From positions 1 through 36,828 of the IMG/VR virus record IMGVR_UViG_3300025168_017676: DNA of 36,828 nucleotides, one strand, 5' to 3'. Position 1 is the first letter of the stretch; each line of letters begins with the position of its first letter. A program made the translations under genes and the position numbers. The notes beneath the pieces are model-generated. The model ran no database searches. It saw nothing but the letters and a program-made list of their open reading frames with translations, and was not told where the DNA came from. This document shows positions 1 through 7,981 of this stretch, in pieces. The stretch comes from a virus.

Positions 1-579
1 TGATTTGACGGTAGTAAACATAGGAATAGTGAAACCGGTTTTATCTTTGGTAGTACAGGGAGATCCTTGGCCAATACCAACCTTAACTATATCTGCACCC
101 CAATTAGATAGAGCAACAACCGCATCGGGAGTAGTGACATTTCCTGCGATTACAATAGTATTGGGAAGGCTCTTCTTAATATGCTCAATCATTACTCTCA
201 TTCGCTCACAATATCCATGAGCAATATCAATAGTAAGAAAATCAAGCCTTAAAGAAGGGGTTTTACTGATATTCATCACTTCAATTTTATCCTTCATTTT
301 AACACCCGTGCTGAAGGAAATGGTTTTCCAATCTTCTGAATTAGCTAAACCTACATCATCTGATAGCTTCCTGTCAAATCTGTGCATGATATAGAAATGA
401 TCATTATTACTCATCCATCTTGCAAGATTCATGTCGATCACGGACTTCATATTAGCGGGAGCAATAGGAAGCTTAAACTTATGATTAGCAACCTTAATTG
501 ATGCGTCACAATCTATTCGACTATGAACATCACTATACTTAGGAACTAAAGATATATCGGAATACTTAAACGCTTTCAT
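1..579 (-). CDS. guaC: GMP reductase (GuaC), C-terminus beyond the window
   Basis: The frame opens with ATG at 579 and stays open to the left edge, giving about 193 residues. The product would reduce GMP to IMP with NADPH, feeding purine interconversion during infection. The start (FKYSDISLVP), PANM near residue 43, FYIMHRF near 63, TIDIAHGY near 118, IAGN and the active-site loop VKVGIGQGSPCTTK all match the IMPDH/GMPR family. There is no CBS-domain insertion, and the order of motifs resembles the Bacillus/Staphylococcus-type GuaC more than E. coli GuaC or GuaB. The loop cysteine is the expected catalytic thiol. The start overlaps the end of the upstream PHP gene by 14 nt, so translation is probably coupled. 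IMP dehydrogenase activity is less likely but cannot be excluded without the C-terminus. Confidence 0.88.
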   Translation of the reverse strand, partial: MKAFKYSDISLVPKYSDVHSRIDCDASIKVANHKFKLPIAPANMKSVIDMNLARWMSNNDHFYIMHRFDRKLSDDVGLANSEDWKTISFSTGVKMKDKIEVMNISKTPSLRLDFLTIDIAHGYCERMRVMIEHIKKSLPNTIVIAGNVTTPDAVVALSNWGADIVKVGIGQGSPCTTKDKTGFTIPMFTTVKS

Positions 580-1339
580 GATCTAAGTAACTTTCAAAAC
601 AAAATTCTGGACTAGCGCAATGATCTAAGTTTGGCATATCTAAACTCTTAGCTTTAGTAGAGAAGCCTCTACTGCAAATACATTTATAGGTCTGATAAGC
701 TTCGAAATCTTCTCTGTTTTCATAATATATACTTTTGACCTCTTGAGTTTCAAACCCATTCTCTAAGCAGTAATTTTCTAAGATCTCACGCAGCACAATA
801 TCAAACGGAAGACAGTTATCTTCTAGAAAATAAACTGGATCAAAAAAAGAATCATCTAGCATGCATGGCTCTTTATAAGAAAAAGAGTTATGGAATATAA
901 AAGAGTCATAAAAAGGGATCGCTATTTTCAGATCTTCCTTATTGTAAAACTCTTTTAAGTTTTTAAAGTCTATCTTTCCTGAACCTTTGGTGAAAGCGCA
1001 ACTGTATATTTTGTTTAAGAGTTTACATCCAGAGGAATTTTTGGCGAAAACAATTATTTTATGAACGCATGTCGTGCAGTTCTTTTTTATTTCTGCCTCC
1101 ATATTATCACAGACATCAATTCTTAAGCCGAAAATTAACTGAATGCCTAAAGACTCAGAAATCTTTTTAGCCTCTAAGAATCCTACTAAAGAGTCTTCGG
1201 TAATAAAAACCTGCTTTAGATCGTTCTTCTTTGCTATATCAAATACGCTAGAAGGTCCGCCTTCGGAAGTCTTATCAGGGTGGTTAAGAGTAAGTATGCT
1301 TTTTCCTATACTATAGTGCGACTTGAATAATGGTAGCAT
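566..1339 (-). CDS. Stand-alone PHP-domain protein related to DNA polymerase III alpha (DnaE)
   Basis: This 257-residue protein looks like the N-terminal PHP domain of bacterial DnaE without the polymerase part. The pattern KSHYSIGKSIL near residue 7, FITEDSLVGFLEA near 45, FGLRIDV near 70 and HKIIVFAKNSSGCKLLNKIYS near 93 follow the DnaE PHP order. The C-terminal stretch resembles the DnaE segment that follows the PHP domain. Residues that bind metal in active PHP domains appear replaced (the HSD-type motif reads KSH, and TDH reads TED), so nuclease or pyrophosphatase activity is doubtful. It may be a structural or polymerase-associated subunit; no palm domain is present in the window. A sigma-70-like promoter lies directly upstream. 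The family call is fairly sure; the role is inference. Confidence 0.7.
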   Translation of the reverse strand: MLPLFKSHYSIGKSILTLNHPDKTSEGGPSSVFDIAKKNDLKQVFITEDSLVGFLEAKKISESLGIQLIFGLRIDVCDNMEAEIKKNCTTCVHKIIVFAKNSSGCKLLNKIYSCAFTKGSGKIDFKNLKEFYNKEDLKIAIPFYDSFIFHNSFSYKEPCMLDDSFFDPVYFLEDNCLPFDIVLREILENYCLENGFETQEVKSIYYENREDFEAYQTYKCICSRGFSTKAKSLDMPNLDHCASPEFCFESYLDHESV

Positions 1340-1346
1340 GTATTAG

Positions 1347-1375
1347 AGTATAGCACTAAACATCTATTTGGTCAA
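1347..1375 (-). promoter_or_regulatory. Sigma-70-like promoter for the PHP gene
   Basis: On the minus strand TTGACC (1375-1370) and TATACT (1352-1347) are separated by exactly 17 nt. Only 7 nt separate the -10 box from the ATG at 1339, so transcription would begin at or next to the start codon. Confidence 0.72.
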
Positions 1376-1452
1376 GAAAAAAAATAGGTTTTTGCATTAG
1401 CCCTTTGGGAGTAAAGAAACCTAAAAAACTTTCTATAAAAGCAAAGGGGCTT

Positions 1453-1989
1453 TTAAGATTTGTCTTTTTTCTTTTGTGCTTTTTTCCAAGATTTACTATC
1501 TGGGCGATCTTTATCTCCGGGCTTAGCTGGCTTATAGTTATCACCCATGCGTTTTTTCTTTTTGCGAATGTTGTCCCAAAGTCCATTTTTGCTTTCAGAT
1601 TCATCAAGAGAATCAAGCTCTTCGTCTTCTTCACTCTCTCCTTTAGTCATCTTGGTCACGCTTTTTTGAGACCACATTTTACAAGACCAGTAGCGAGCTT
1701 TCCATTTTGGGCCAGCATTATCGCAATTGTGTCTAGCGCGAAAACTTTTGCGGCGCTTGGGGTCGTCTCGCTTAATTTCCATATTTGGATCTCCAAAATT
1801 TACTTTTACGACATTCCCTTTTTCATTCTTCACGTAGACAGAGAATTTTTTGGGACCTTTGGAGGTGCGAAAAGGCTTGTTGAGCTTTTTGCCTTTTTTT
1901 TCTTCAGCAGCCCAAGCTTCGTTGGTAATATTTTCTTCAAAGCCTTCTGGCTTTTGTTTATTTATTTCGTCTGAAAAGTCTAGTTCCAT
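1453..1989 (-). CDS. Conserved basic phage protein with FGDPNMEIKRDDP motif
   Basis: A 178-residue, highly charged protein of unknown function. Its core (FSVYVKN, then VNFGDPNMEIKRDDP, RRKSFRARHNCD, and a KARYWSCKMW ending) is a block I recognise from hypothetical proteins of marine tailed phages; I know of no assigned function. It is flanked by a Lys/Glu-rich N-terminus and a long Lys-rich C-terminal tail (KKKKRMGDNYKPAKPGDKD), probably disordered. The two cysteines and a histidine in the core could bind metal. I chose the ATG at 1989 rather than the in-frame GTG at 2004, because that GTG forms the first bases of a GTGTATAAATATA promoter-like element 2 nt upstream of the ATG. A possible late or structural gene, judged by that element. 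Confidence 0.75.
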   Translation of the reverse strand: MELDFSDEINKQKPEGFEENITNEAWAAEEKKGKKLNKPFRTSKGPKKFSVYVKNEKGNVVKVNFGDPNMEIKRDDPKRRKSFRARHNCDNAGPKWKARYWSCKMWSQKSVTKMTKGESEEDEELDSLDESESKNGLWDNIRKKKKRMGDNYKPAKPGDKDRPDSKSWKKAQKKKDKS

Positions 1990-1991
1990 AA

Positions 1992-2004
1992 TATATTTAT
2001 ACAC
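1992..2004 (-). promoter_or_regulatory. GTGTATA-type promoter-like element
   Basis: Minus-strand GTGTATAAATATA immediately before the ATG at 1989. It belongs to the set of GTGTATATA-like elements in this window and contains the octamer TATAAATA, identical to the T4 late-promoter consensus. No -35 box is visible. Confidence 0.55.
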
Positions 2005-2009
2005 TAAAA

Positions 2010-2429
2010 TTAAATCAATCTTTCATTATCATAATCAAGAATTAATTTTAATATTTGATCGTCTAAATCATCTGAAAAAGATTCTAGATAATTTACTTTA
2101 AACCATCCGTATTCGGTATGCTCAAAGTTTAAGCGTGGAGTTATCAATTCATCTATTTCAAGAGTATGAAACAAATATTCGCAATCGTCCTCAATGAACC
2201 CCATGAAAAATCTAATTTTTTGAACTTTTTCAGGAATTATTTTTGTCTCTTCGTACAATTCTCGATAGGCCGCATCAAGAGGATCTTCGCCTTCTTCAAC
2301 TCTTCCAGAAAAAATAGACCAATACCCCCCAAAAGGAACTTTTTTGCGCTTATGGGTTTTTATTCTTTTCGCTAAAAGGATGCTATTTCTACAAAAAACG
2401 GCGGTCCCAACATTTTGTTTTCTTTGCAC
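2010..2429 (-). CDS. Nudix hydrolase
   Basis: A 139-residue single-domain Nudix protein. The Nudix box runs from Gly42 to Ile64 (GRVEEGEDPLDAAYRELYEE then TKI), with the metal-binding Glu57, Glu60 and Glu61 present. The usual glycine after EE-x is a lysine. Family members hydrolyse nucleoside diphosphate-linked compounds such as oxidised or excess dNTPs, NAD, ADP-ribose or capped RNA; the substrate cannot be read from sequence. The start is GTG at 2429, since no in-frame ATG lies nearby. It begins 6 nt after the stop of the upstream nuclease gene and is the last gene of the helicase-primase-nuclease operon, which fits a nucleotide-pool or RNA-decapping role during replication. Confidence 0.85.
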   Translation of the reverse strand: MQRKQNVGTAVFCRNSILLAKRIKTHKRKKVPFGGYWSIFSGRVEEGEDPLDAAYRELYEETKIIPEKVQKIRFFMGFIEDDCEYLFHTLEIDELITPRLNFEHTEYGWFKVNYLESFSDDLDDQILKLILDYDNERLI

Positions 2430-2435
2430 ACTTTA

Positions 2436-3524
2436 TTATAGGTCGAATTCATCTTCTTCTCTAGTTGAATATTGTTCATGTCGAGGGCATCCGTCATAAG
2501 TTCCTTTAATTATTTCGTCACCAGATTCTTTTATGGATTCAAGTTCTTCTTTATTATCAATATGAACTGTCTTTTTTAGAACGCCTTCAGGATCAAAGAG
2601 AGACCAATAATCAAAAGAGAATTTGAAAGGGCAGTGCCACATGACGGAGCCATCTTTTTTTAATTGTCCCGGTTTTTTTGCGAAACCGCATTGAAGTTTG
2701 CCGCAAAAACCAGCGTCAGAAGGGGGAAAACCCCCTCCGTACTGATCTACTGCAAAATTTGAAACCGCAGACTCTTCATTAAAGTTGTCTATATAATTTT
2801 GCCATTCTGTAAGTTGATACTCAAAACCTTCCAACTCTTCATTTGAAAGGGGCTCCATTTTTAAAACACCTTTACCTTCCTTTCCTAAAAGATCTGGTTG
2901 AAGATCAAATTTTAAAAAAATAAATTCTGACTGTCTGGTACTATACTCGGGAAACATATGCTTAACAGCTAAAGAGTAAAATAAATCTTGTAAATTATCT
3001 ACAGCTTCCTTACCTTCAAAGACCTTCTTGCTGGTTTTAAAATCTCTAATTATAGCTATCTTTTCTTTTTTATATAAAAATAATTTATCTATAAATCCTC
3101 TAATCGAATACCTGACACCATTTTTATCAACAATGATATTAAAATCTTTTTCTGAAAAAGCTTCTTCTAATTTGCCAGTGCTATTACCAAAGTAATCATA
3201 TTGAAGCCCATTAATAGTCATTGAATCGATGAGTTCAATATTTTCTGGATCAGAAACCTCTAGCCTTCTTGCCCAAATTTCTACCAAGCGCTTTACTGAA
3301 GGTATGCAGAAAATAGTGTTTTCTTTTATTATCTTATTGTAATATTTTTTACGATTCGGCTCGCAAAGAAGTTCTAATATTAAATGGCAGATAGTGCCTC
3401 TTGAGGATCCATCATTACCTGTGTCAGGCAATTTAAGTTTATACTTACACCAGTATATCCAAGAACACGAATCAGCAGTTTTTAACCTGCTGGCTGAAAG
3501 TTTTGTCATCTCTTCTTTAGACAT
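2436..3524 (-). CDS. PD-(D/E)XK nuclease of the RecB/Cas4 type
   Basis: This 362-residue protein has the order of a RecB-family nuclease: SASRLKTADSC at 10-20, RGTICHLILE with His47, GFID with Asp146, then the catalytic RDFKTSKK (Asp161, Lys163) and a Q-x3-Y motif (Gln179, Tyr183). Cysteines at 20 and 26 near the N-terminus and at 274, 279, 298 and 346 near the C-terminus could hold an iron-sulfur cluster, as in Cas4 and AddB; the exact ligands are not certain. It probably resects or processes DNA ends in replication and recombination. It overlaps the upstream primase gene by 8 nt and is followed by a Nudix gene, so it belongs to the replication operon read from the promoter at about 6160. 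Confidence 0.85.
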   Translation of the reverse strand: MSKEEMTKLSASRLKTADSCSWIYWCKYKLKLPDTGNDGSSRGTICHLILELLCEPNRKKYYNKIIKENTIFCIPSVKRLVEIWARRLEVSDPENIELIDSMTINGLQYDYFGNSTGKLEEAFSEKDFNIIVDKNGVRYSIRGFIDKLFLYKKEKIAIIRDFKTSKKVFEGKEAVDNLQDLFYSLAVKHMFPEYSTRQSEFIFLKFDLQPDLLGKEGKGVLKMEPLSNEELEGFEYQLTEWQNYIDNFNEESAVSNFAVDQYGGGFPPSDAGFCGKLQCGFAKKPGQLKKDGSVMWHCPFKFSFDYWSLFDPEGVLKKTVHIDNKEELESIKESGDEIIKGTYDGCPRHEQYSTREEDEFDL

Positions 3525-4587
3525 TTTCTTGGAGTATTTTGATGTTTTTTGAAAGTGATGCGGAAAGCTCTTTGGATTCCCTCATCTTAATAGCGAAATC
3601 TAAAATTGATTTTGATTTTTCATGTAAAGAGTCTCGACACTTTTGATTCCAATTTATAAAATCTTGAGAAGACATTTCTCCGAAATCAGTCTTAGTGGGT
3701 AAGCAAATGTATACCTGATCAAAACAAAAATGATTTAATAATTTCAAATAATTTTTAACGGCAGCTCTAGCGCCTCTATTTGAGGACTTGTCGTAATCAT
3801 TATTGAATGATATTATAATTTTATCAACATCTAAGCTGATTAAATGACAGATTAATGTCGGTGATATATCTAAACCAAAAGTAACTAGAACATTTTTTAT
3901 CCCTTGTTGATGGAGATTTAGTAAGTCTCCAATGCTTTCAACTAATATCACTGATTTAGATTCCTCTATCTCTTTCTCTATAGATAATTTATTATCATCA
4001 GGAACATAATAAGGATAAATCCACTTGCTTTTTCTGCCTATATGTTTCCACTTAGGTACCTTTTCGCGATTAGACATATCTCTACCAGAAAAGCCATGTA
4101 TAAGACCTTCTTCATTATATATAGGGAACACAAAGCGCTTAAGCATCTTACCCTTAGTTGCGTAACCCCCTTTTAAGAATTTTAAAATGTCATCTGTGAT
4201 ACCTTTTTTATTATAAAAATTATAATGAGGAAACAAATCCTCTAGTAAGTCTTCGCTGTACGTTTTTTCCATTACTATTCGGTCTTGCTGTGAATGAGTT
4301 TTTTCTGAAGAACGATATTCAGTTGAAAAATACTTTCCGATAACTTTCTGATCGTTTGTTCCAAGATGAACTTCTATTAACTTTGCAAAAGGTAACGCGA
4401 CTGAACCTTCAACGAAGTCACGCCAGACACCAGAATTTTTCCAAATCTGTAAAGCCGTGCCATTGTCTCCGTCCCTGTAGGCAGCATTGGAATGCCAATA
4501 TTTTCCTCGGTCAATTAGTTTATACCCAAAGTTCTCAAGGATTTCTTGAATCCTTTCTGGCGTTAAATTATAGTGAGAAATCTCCAT
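3517..4587 (-). CDS. DnaG-like DNA primase with Toprim domain, zinc site lost
   Basis: A 356-residue primase-like protein. The N-terminal section (residues about 8-75: YWHSNAAYRDGDNG, then VWRDFVEG) resembles the CHC2 zinc-binding domain of DnaG but has none of its cysteines. The middle (about 115-195) matches the DnaG catalytic core, including FPIYNEEGLIHGFSGRD. The Toprim domain has ILVES with Glu217 and the acidic pair Asp264 and Asp266 in SFNNDYDK. It would lay RNA primers for lagging-strand synthesis with the helicase, whose gene lies directly upstream and overlaps it by 20 nt. It ends in an 8-nt overlap with the nuclease gene. It lacks a typical DnaG helicase-binding domain. The primase call is strong; sequence specificity without a zinc site is unknown. 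Confidence 0.86.
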   Translation of the reverse strand: MEISHYNLTPERIQEILENFGYKLIDRGKYWHSNAAYRDGDNGTALQIWKNSGVWRDFVEGSVALPFAKLIEVHLGTNDQKVIGKYFSTEYRSSEKTHSQQDRIVMEKTYSEDLLEDLFPHYNFYNKKGITDDILKFLKGGYATKGKMLKRFVFPIYNEEGLIHGFSGRDMSNREKVPKWKHIGRKSKWIYPYYVPDDNKLSIEKEIEESKSVILVESIGDLLNLHQQGIKNVLVTFGLDISPTLICHLISLDVDKIIISFNNDYDKSSNRGARAAVKNYLKLLNHFCFDQVYICLPTKTDFGEMSSQDFINWNQKCRDSLHEKSKSILDFAIKMRESKELSASLSKNIKILQENV

Positions 4588-6151
4588 CTTCGTCAGGCAT
4601 TATATTTCCAGTCCTCATTTGCTCGGACATATCTCTTAAGTCTCCAACCTCTTCTACTCCAAAATTATCAATCCTCAAGAAGATTTGATTTTGTTCTGCT
4701 CTGTCGTTGCCGACTGTATCTCCAGCATCGTCAATAGCTGGCATGAGAACTGGCTCAGTGGCCCTAAGTCTATCTTCGCCTAGGTGCCTATTCTTTACGC
4801 ACTTTAATCTATGGGTAGCTCTAGAATAACAATCAGGCTCTGTTTGCATTTCTCGCGGTAACCTAGGTCGAAGAATAAATAGATGGGAGGAAAATTGAGT
4901 GATTTGGTCAGAAAGAGAAACTATACTTTCATCATCGATAATTGAATCAGGATTTCTGTTGCCAGTAATTCCAGTACGATTACTTTGAACACTAGTAATC
5001 ATTGATATCATTGGCCTATTGTTAAAAGTGATATCACGATGTACGAATTTTTTAAGCTCATCCACTAGTTTGCCGACAGTTTCCCAAGACTGTGAATTTT
5101 TATCGGTATTATTTGTTGATTTAATATAATCAAAACTAAATATCATTGGGTTTCCCCTTCCTACCCTTGCGTAATAATGCCTAGTAGCAATTTGAATCAT
5201 TTCCTTACTAGATAAACCTCCTACATTATAGTACTGAAAGGATCGGCCTTTCATGTCTTTGATAGCTTTGTAGACTTTAGATCTAGTTTGCTCTTCAGAA
5301 ACTTCTTGTCCATTGAGTGGGTCTATGTAACTTGAAGACTTCCATTTACCACTTTCAATAAGATACATTGGCACTCCAGATAAGGCAGAAGCTTGCCTCA
5401 TTTGAAGTTCAAGTTTGCTCATCTCGCCATTATCAAAATGGAGGACAGGGACATCGTTGTGAACATGAGAAATTTTAGTAACAAAATCTAAACAAAAAGT
5501 AGTTTTTCCAACGCCAGTTCTAGCGCAAACAACTGTCACGTTTCCGGGCCTCAATAAAGAACCATACATTCGATTCATATATGGCATGTGTGGAGTCATC
5601 ATTCCGGGATCCCTAGGATTCTCCGCTAAATCTTCTAGAACCTCCTCAATGTCTTCGTATATATCTTCAGGAGATAAACCATCTTGGGAATAACAACTCA
5701 TTGAATGGTTGTAAGACTGATCGGCTTTAGAGATGATATCTGGCACAGAGCCTGAACTGTCACTCTTCATATCCTTGATTATTTTTTCACAAGATGCCGT
5801 GATGTTTCTTCGAACAGAGTAGCTTTTAAGCTCTTTCGCTATTGATAGAACTGCTTTTTCGGAAACTTTTCTATTAAGTAGGCTTTTTATATATTCGCCT
5901 ATATCAATATTATCTAAGAAAGCTATATTAGATGCTCGTAACCTTTCGATCAAAACTATGGAATCTATGTCAGAGCTTTCTCCAGAGCTTTGTATTCTTT
6001 TTATAAGTTTAAATATAGTCCTATGGACATAACTATCATTGGATACGTTAAAATCTGACTCATCAATTAAACCAGCTATATCCGCATATGCATTTGGATA
6101 CTTTATGAGCACAGCAAGCAACTGCTCTTCTATTCTCCTAGAGTCAATCAT
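4568..6151 (-). CDS. Replicative DnaB-like helicase
   Basis: A 527-residue DnaB-family helicase. Residues 1-100 resemble the DnaB N-terminal domain (EEQLLAVLIKYPNAY, then DFNVSNDSYVHRTIF). A linker follows to about 190, then the RecA-like ATPase: Walker A ARTGVGKTT at 210-218, HFDNGEMSKLELQMR at about 238 (H1a type), FSFDYIK as Walker B, and a C-terminal segment with HRLKCVKNRH. It unwinds the fork as a hexamer and should act with the primase encoded next to it. It is the first gene of a helicase-primase-nuclease-Nudix operon. The promoter upstream puts the likely transcription start at the ATG itself. The acidic C-terminal tail is a possible partner-binding segment. Confidence 0.93.
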   Translation of the reverse strand: MIDSRRIEEQLLAVLIKYPNAYADIAGLIDESDFNVSNDSYVHRTIFKLIKRIQSSGESSDIDSIVLIERLRASNIAFLDNIDIGEYIKSLLNRKVSEKAVLSIAKELKSYSVRRNITASCEKIIKDMKSDSSGSVPDIISKADQSYNHSMSCYSQDGLSPEDIYEDIEEVLEDLAENPRDPGMMTPHMPYMNRMYGSLLRPGNVTVVCARTGVGKTTFCLDFVTKISHVHNDVPVLHFDNGEMSKLELQMRQASALSGVPMYLIESGKWKSSSYIDPLNGQEVSEEQTRSKVYKAIKDMKGRSFQYYNVGGLSSKEMIQIATRHYYARVGRGNPMIFSFDYIKSTNNTDKNSQSWETVGKLVDELKKFVHRDITFNNRPMISMITSVQSNRTGITGNRNPDSIIDDESIVSLSDQITQFSSHLFILRPRLPREMQTEPDCYSRATHRLKCVKNRHLGEDRLRATEPVLMPAIDDAGDTVGNDRAEQNQIFLRIDNFGVEEVGDLRDMSEQMRTGNIMPDEDGDFSL

Positions 6152-6157
6152 GGGTAA

Positions 6158-6186
6158 ATCCTAACACGCTAACGCGTAAATGTCAA
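6158..6186 (-). promoter_or_regulatory. Sigma-70-like promoter for the helicase operon
   Basis: On the minus strand TTGACA (6186-6181), 17 nt, then TAGGAT (6163-6158). Six nt separate the -10 box from the ATG at 6151, which predicts a leaderless transcript. The spacer holds a short dyad, CGCGTTAGCGTG. Confidence 0.75.
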
Positions 6187-6192
6187 GTAAAA

Positions 6193-6456
6193 TTATAATA
6201 TAGGGTCGTTTCCGTTGAGAGACTCAGCGTCTTCAGATTCAAGGATGTACCTTTCAACAGCCTTGCGCAAACCCATTTCTACAATTTGATTATCAGCTTT
6301 AGTATAAATCATTGGAGACCCTTCTTGATTAACAAAAGCTAAAAAGAAACCTTTATTGCCATCTGTAGACCCAGAAAACTCGAATAACTGATTTAAAAAC
6401 GACTCTGGTAATGTAAAATTAGGGAACTCGTTTTCGTTAAAATCTTGATTATCCAT
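6193..6456 (-). CDS. Small acidic protein of unknown function
   Basis: An 87-residue acidic protein that I do not recognise. It has an Asn/Glu-rich start, a central stretch with alternating hydrophobics (GFFLAFVNQEGSPMIYTKAD) that predicts beta structure, and a helical segment near residues 62-76 (MGLRKAVERYILES). No signal peptide, membrane segment or cysteine motif is present. It has its own GTGTATATA-type element 5 nt before the ATG, so it may be read separately from the endonuclease and recombinase genes upstream. It ends before the helicase promoter. Confidence 0.65.
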   Translation of the reverse strand: MDNQDFNENEFPNFTLPESFLNQLFEFSGSTDGNKGFFLAFVNQEGSPMIYTKADNQIVEMGLRKAVERYILESEDAESLNGNDPIL

Positions 6457-6461
6457 ACAGT

Positions 6462-6470
6462 TATATACAC
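6462..6470 (-). promoter_or_regulatory. GTGTATATA promoter-like element
   Basis: Minus-strand GTGTATATA, then ACTGT, then the ATG at 6456. It matches the elements at 11656 and 25164 in sequence and in its 5-nt spacing to the start codon. No TTGACA-like box is visible at the usual distance. Confidence 0.6.
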
Positions 6471-6473
6471 TTA

Positions 6474-6881
6474 TTAAAGGTGAAGGCCTAGCTCTATAAA
6501 TTTTTCTCTATTAAGCTCACTTTCTGAATATATCTCAATAAATTTAATAGAATTTAATTCGCAGAAATCTATTTTTTGCTGATCTCTCCTGATTTGACTT
6601 ACGAAATTAGACCTTCTCTTGTGAAAAAAGGGAACAAATTTAACATGCTGTTGGCCATTTATTTCAATCACAACATTTTTATTGGCATTATAAAAATCAA
6701 ACCTAAGTCGAGTTCCAGCAACGGGAAACTCTTCAAAAACTACGTGGTTAGACCAATAGTCCTTGAGGAATTGCTTAGCATTAAATTGTATATTGCTTTT
6801 GCTTTTTGCATCCCAGTCTATCAAGTATTTCTTGGGACGCATTACTCGTTTTTGGGAACCTGTTAGAGTTTTGAATAGCAT
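6474..6881 (-). CDS. Vsr/DUF559-like endonuclease
   Basis: A 135-residue protein with a small PD-(D/E)XK-like core: FEEFPVAGTRLRFDFYN with Asp62, then VVIEINGQQH with Glu73, Gln77 and His79, and a later RRDQQKIDFCELN helix with Asp100 and Lys103. This arrangement is typical of very-short-patch-repair and DUF559-type endonucleases; the usual lysine of ExK is replaced by Asn75. It could nick DNA in recombination, repair or host DNA breakdown, or could be a homing-type enzyme. The ATG follows directly after the stop of the recombinase gene, so the two are likely co-translated, which favours a recombination role. The fold call is fairly sure; the substrate is unknown. Confidence 0.7.
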   Translation of the reverse strand: MLFKTLTGSQKRVMRPKKYLIDWDAKSKSNIQFNAKQFLKDYWSNHVVFEEFPVAGTRLRFDFYNANKNVVIEINGQQHVKFVPFFHKRRSNFVSQIRRDQQKIDFCELNSIKFIEIYSESELNREKFIELGLHL

Positions 6882-7979
6882 TTACTCGCAAACAATTTTC
6901 TTAAAATAAGAAACTAAAAACTTAGTTAGCTTTTTATCCTCTTCAAACAAAGCGCTTAATTTAGACTCTCCCTGTATTTTTTCTGGAAAATCAAGCCCGT
7001 TCTCTTTTAGTAGCTCAAGGAAGGATTCATCTGCAGCGATCCATGCCCCTCTTTTATGTATATACTCCCATCCGTAAAGCATGTCAGTCAACTCTCTTTC
7101 TACCCATATAGAATTACCTCCCACTCTGCCATGCTTAATAGGGTACTGAAGGACGTAATTTGTTTTTTCATTTGGGGATTTTTTTACTGTCATTTTTGCA
7201 TTATGTCCTAAAATTTTGTTTTTATTTACATCCACAGGTTGGGTTTGGTTTTCTAGAATTAAATCTTTTTTAAAACGGGGTTCAAACTCAAGTATATAAT
7301 TAGCAAAATGAAGAAGAGCATTGCCTCCAGTAGCAGTGGTTTGACGAACAGGAGCTTTGCTGTAGGGATCAAGCTTGATATCAGCTCTTACTTGAGAGAT
7401 GAAAATAGCCATATGACCTCGCTTAGCTAATGCTATACTCATTTTTTGCATAAATTTAGCACCAAGTAGCGCTCCTCCAGCTACTTTATGAGCGTCTTCA
7501 AAATCTTTCTTTAGATCATCTTTCATTATTAACCCATCGAGAGAATCTAAGATAAAACAATATTTAGTTTTATTCTTGTTGTCTCCGACTAGAGCCCTCA
7601 TTAAATCTAAAACAGTTTCATAGATATTACTCTCAAAAACAAAACAATTACCATCTTTCCAGTCATCCTCTTCGGTGGTAAAGTTTACCCCACTTCTTTC
7701 TTGCATCTCTGGAGAAAGCCTACCTTCAGCTTTTACATACAAGCCTCTAGACAAAGGCATCTTAAGGAAATTTTTCATAACCTCGAGAGCTTCAGAGGTC
7801 TTTCCTCCCTCGTTCATGCCTACAAACCTATGTAGTCCCGGGCCAAAACCCCCTCCTAATTCAAAGTCTACATTTAAACTTCCGCTTGAAACTTTATAGT
7901 CTATAGTCTCTTCGTAGTTATAGTGGTGCTCCTTATTTTCTTTAAGGAACGATTTTAACATTTCATTAGCTTCACTCAT
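6882..7979 (-). CDS. RecA/UvsX-like recombinase
   Basis: A 365-residue strand-exchange ATPase. Walker A is GMNEGGKT at 54-61, Walker B is YCFILDSLDG with Asp145, and the DNA-binding loop region holds RQTTATGGNALLHFAN near 214-229. FISQVRADI near 198 matches the RecA/UvsX segment with the conserved Q. Glu-Gly replaces the usual Ser in the P-loop (GxxxxGKT is kept), and sequence features suggest phage UvsX rather than cellular RecA. The ATG at 7979 (MSEANEM) is preferred; a TTG at 7985 is also in frame. It starts 2 nt after the stop of the HTH gene. It would catalyse homologous pairing for recombination-dependent replication and repair. Confidence 0.9.
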   Translation of the reverse strand: MSEANEMLKSFLKENKEHHYNYEETIDYKVSSGSLNVDFELGGGFGPGLHRFVGMNEGGKTSEALEVMKNFLKMPLSRGLYVKAEGRLSPEMQERSGVNFTTEEDDWKDGNCFVFESNIYETVLDLMRALVGDNKNKTKYCFILDSLDGLIMKDDLKKDFEDAHKVAGGALLGAKFMQKMSIALAKRGHMAIFISQVRADIKLDPYSKAPVRQTTATGGNALLHFANYILEFEPRFKKDLILENQTQPVDVNKNKILGHNAKMTVKKSPNEKTNYVLQYPIKHGRVGGNSIWVERELTDMLYGWEYIHKRGAWIAADESFLELLKENGLDFPEKIQGESKLSALFEEDKKLTKFLVSYFKKIVCE

Positions 7980-7981
7980 AA

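Noticed and set aside
1399-1451. Inverted repeat AGCCCTTTG / CAAAGGGGCT after the basic-protein gene
   Set aside because: It has one bulge, a long loop and a T run some 13 nt away on the minus strand, so it is not a convincing terminator.
1405-1974. Long plus-strand frame opposite the basic phage protein
   Set aside because: Product is an unlikely string of Phe/Leu/Ser that mirrors the Lys/Glu-rich minus-strand gene. The minus-strand protein has a recognised conserved block.
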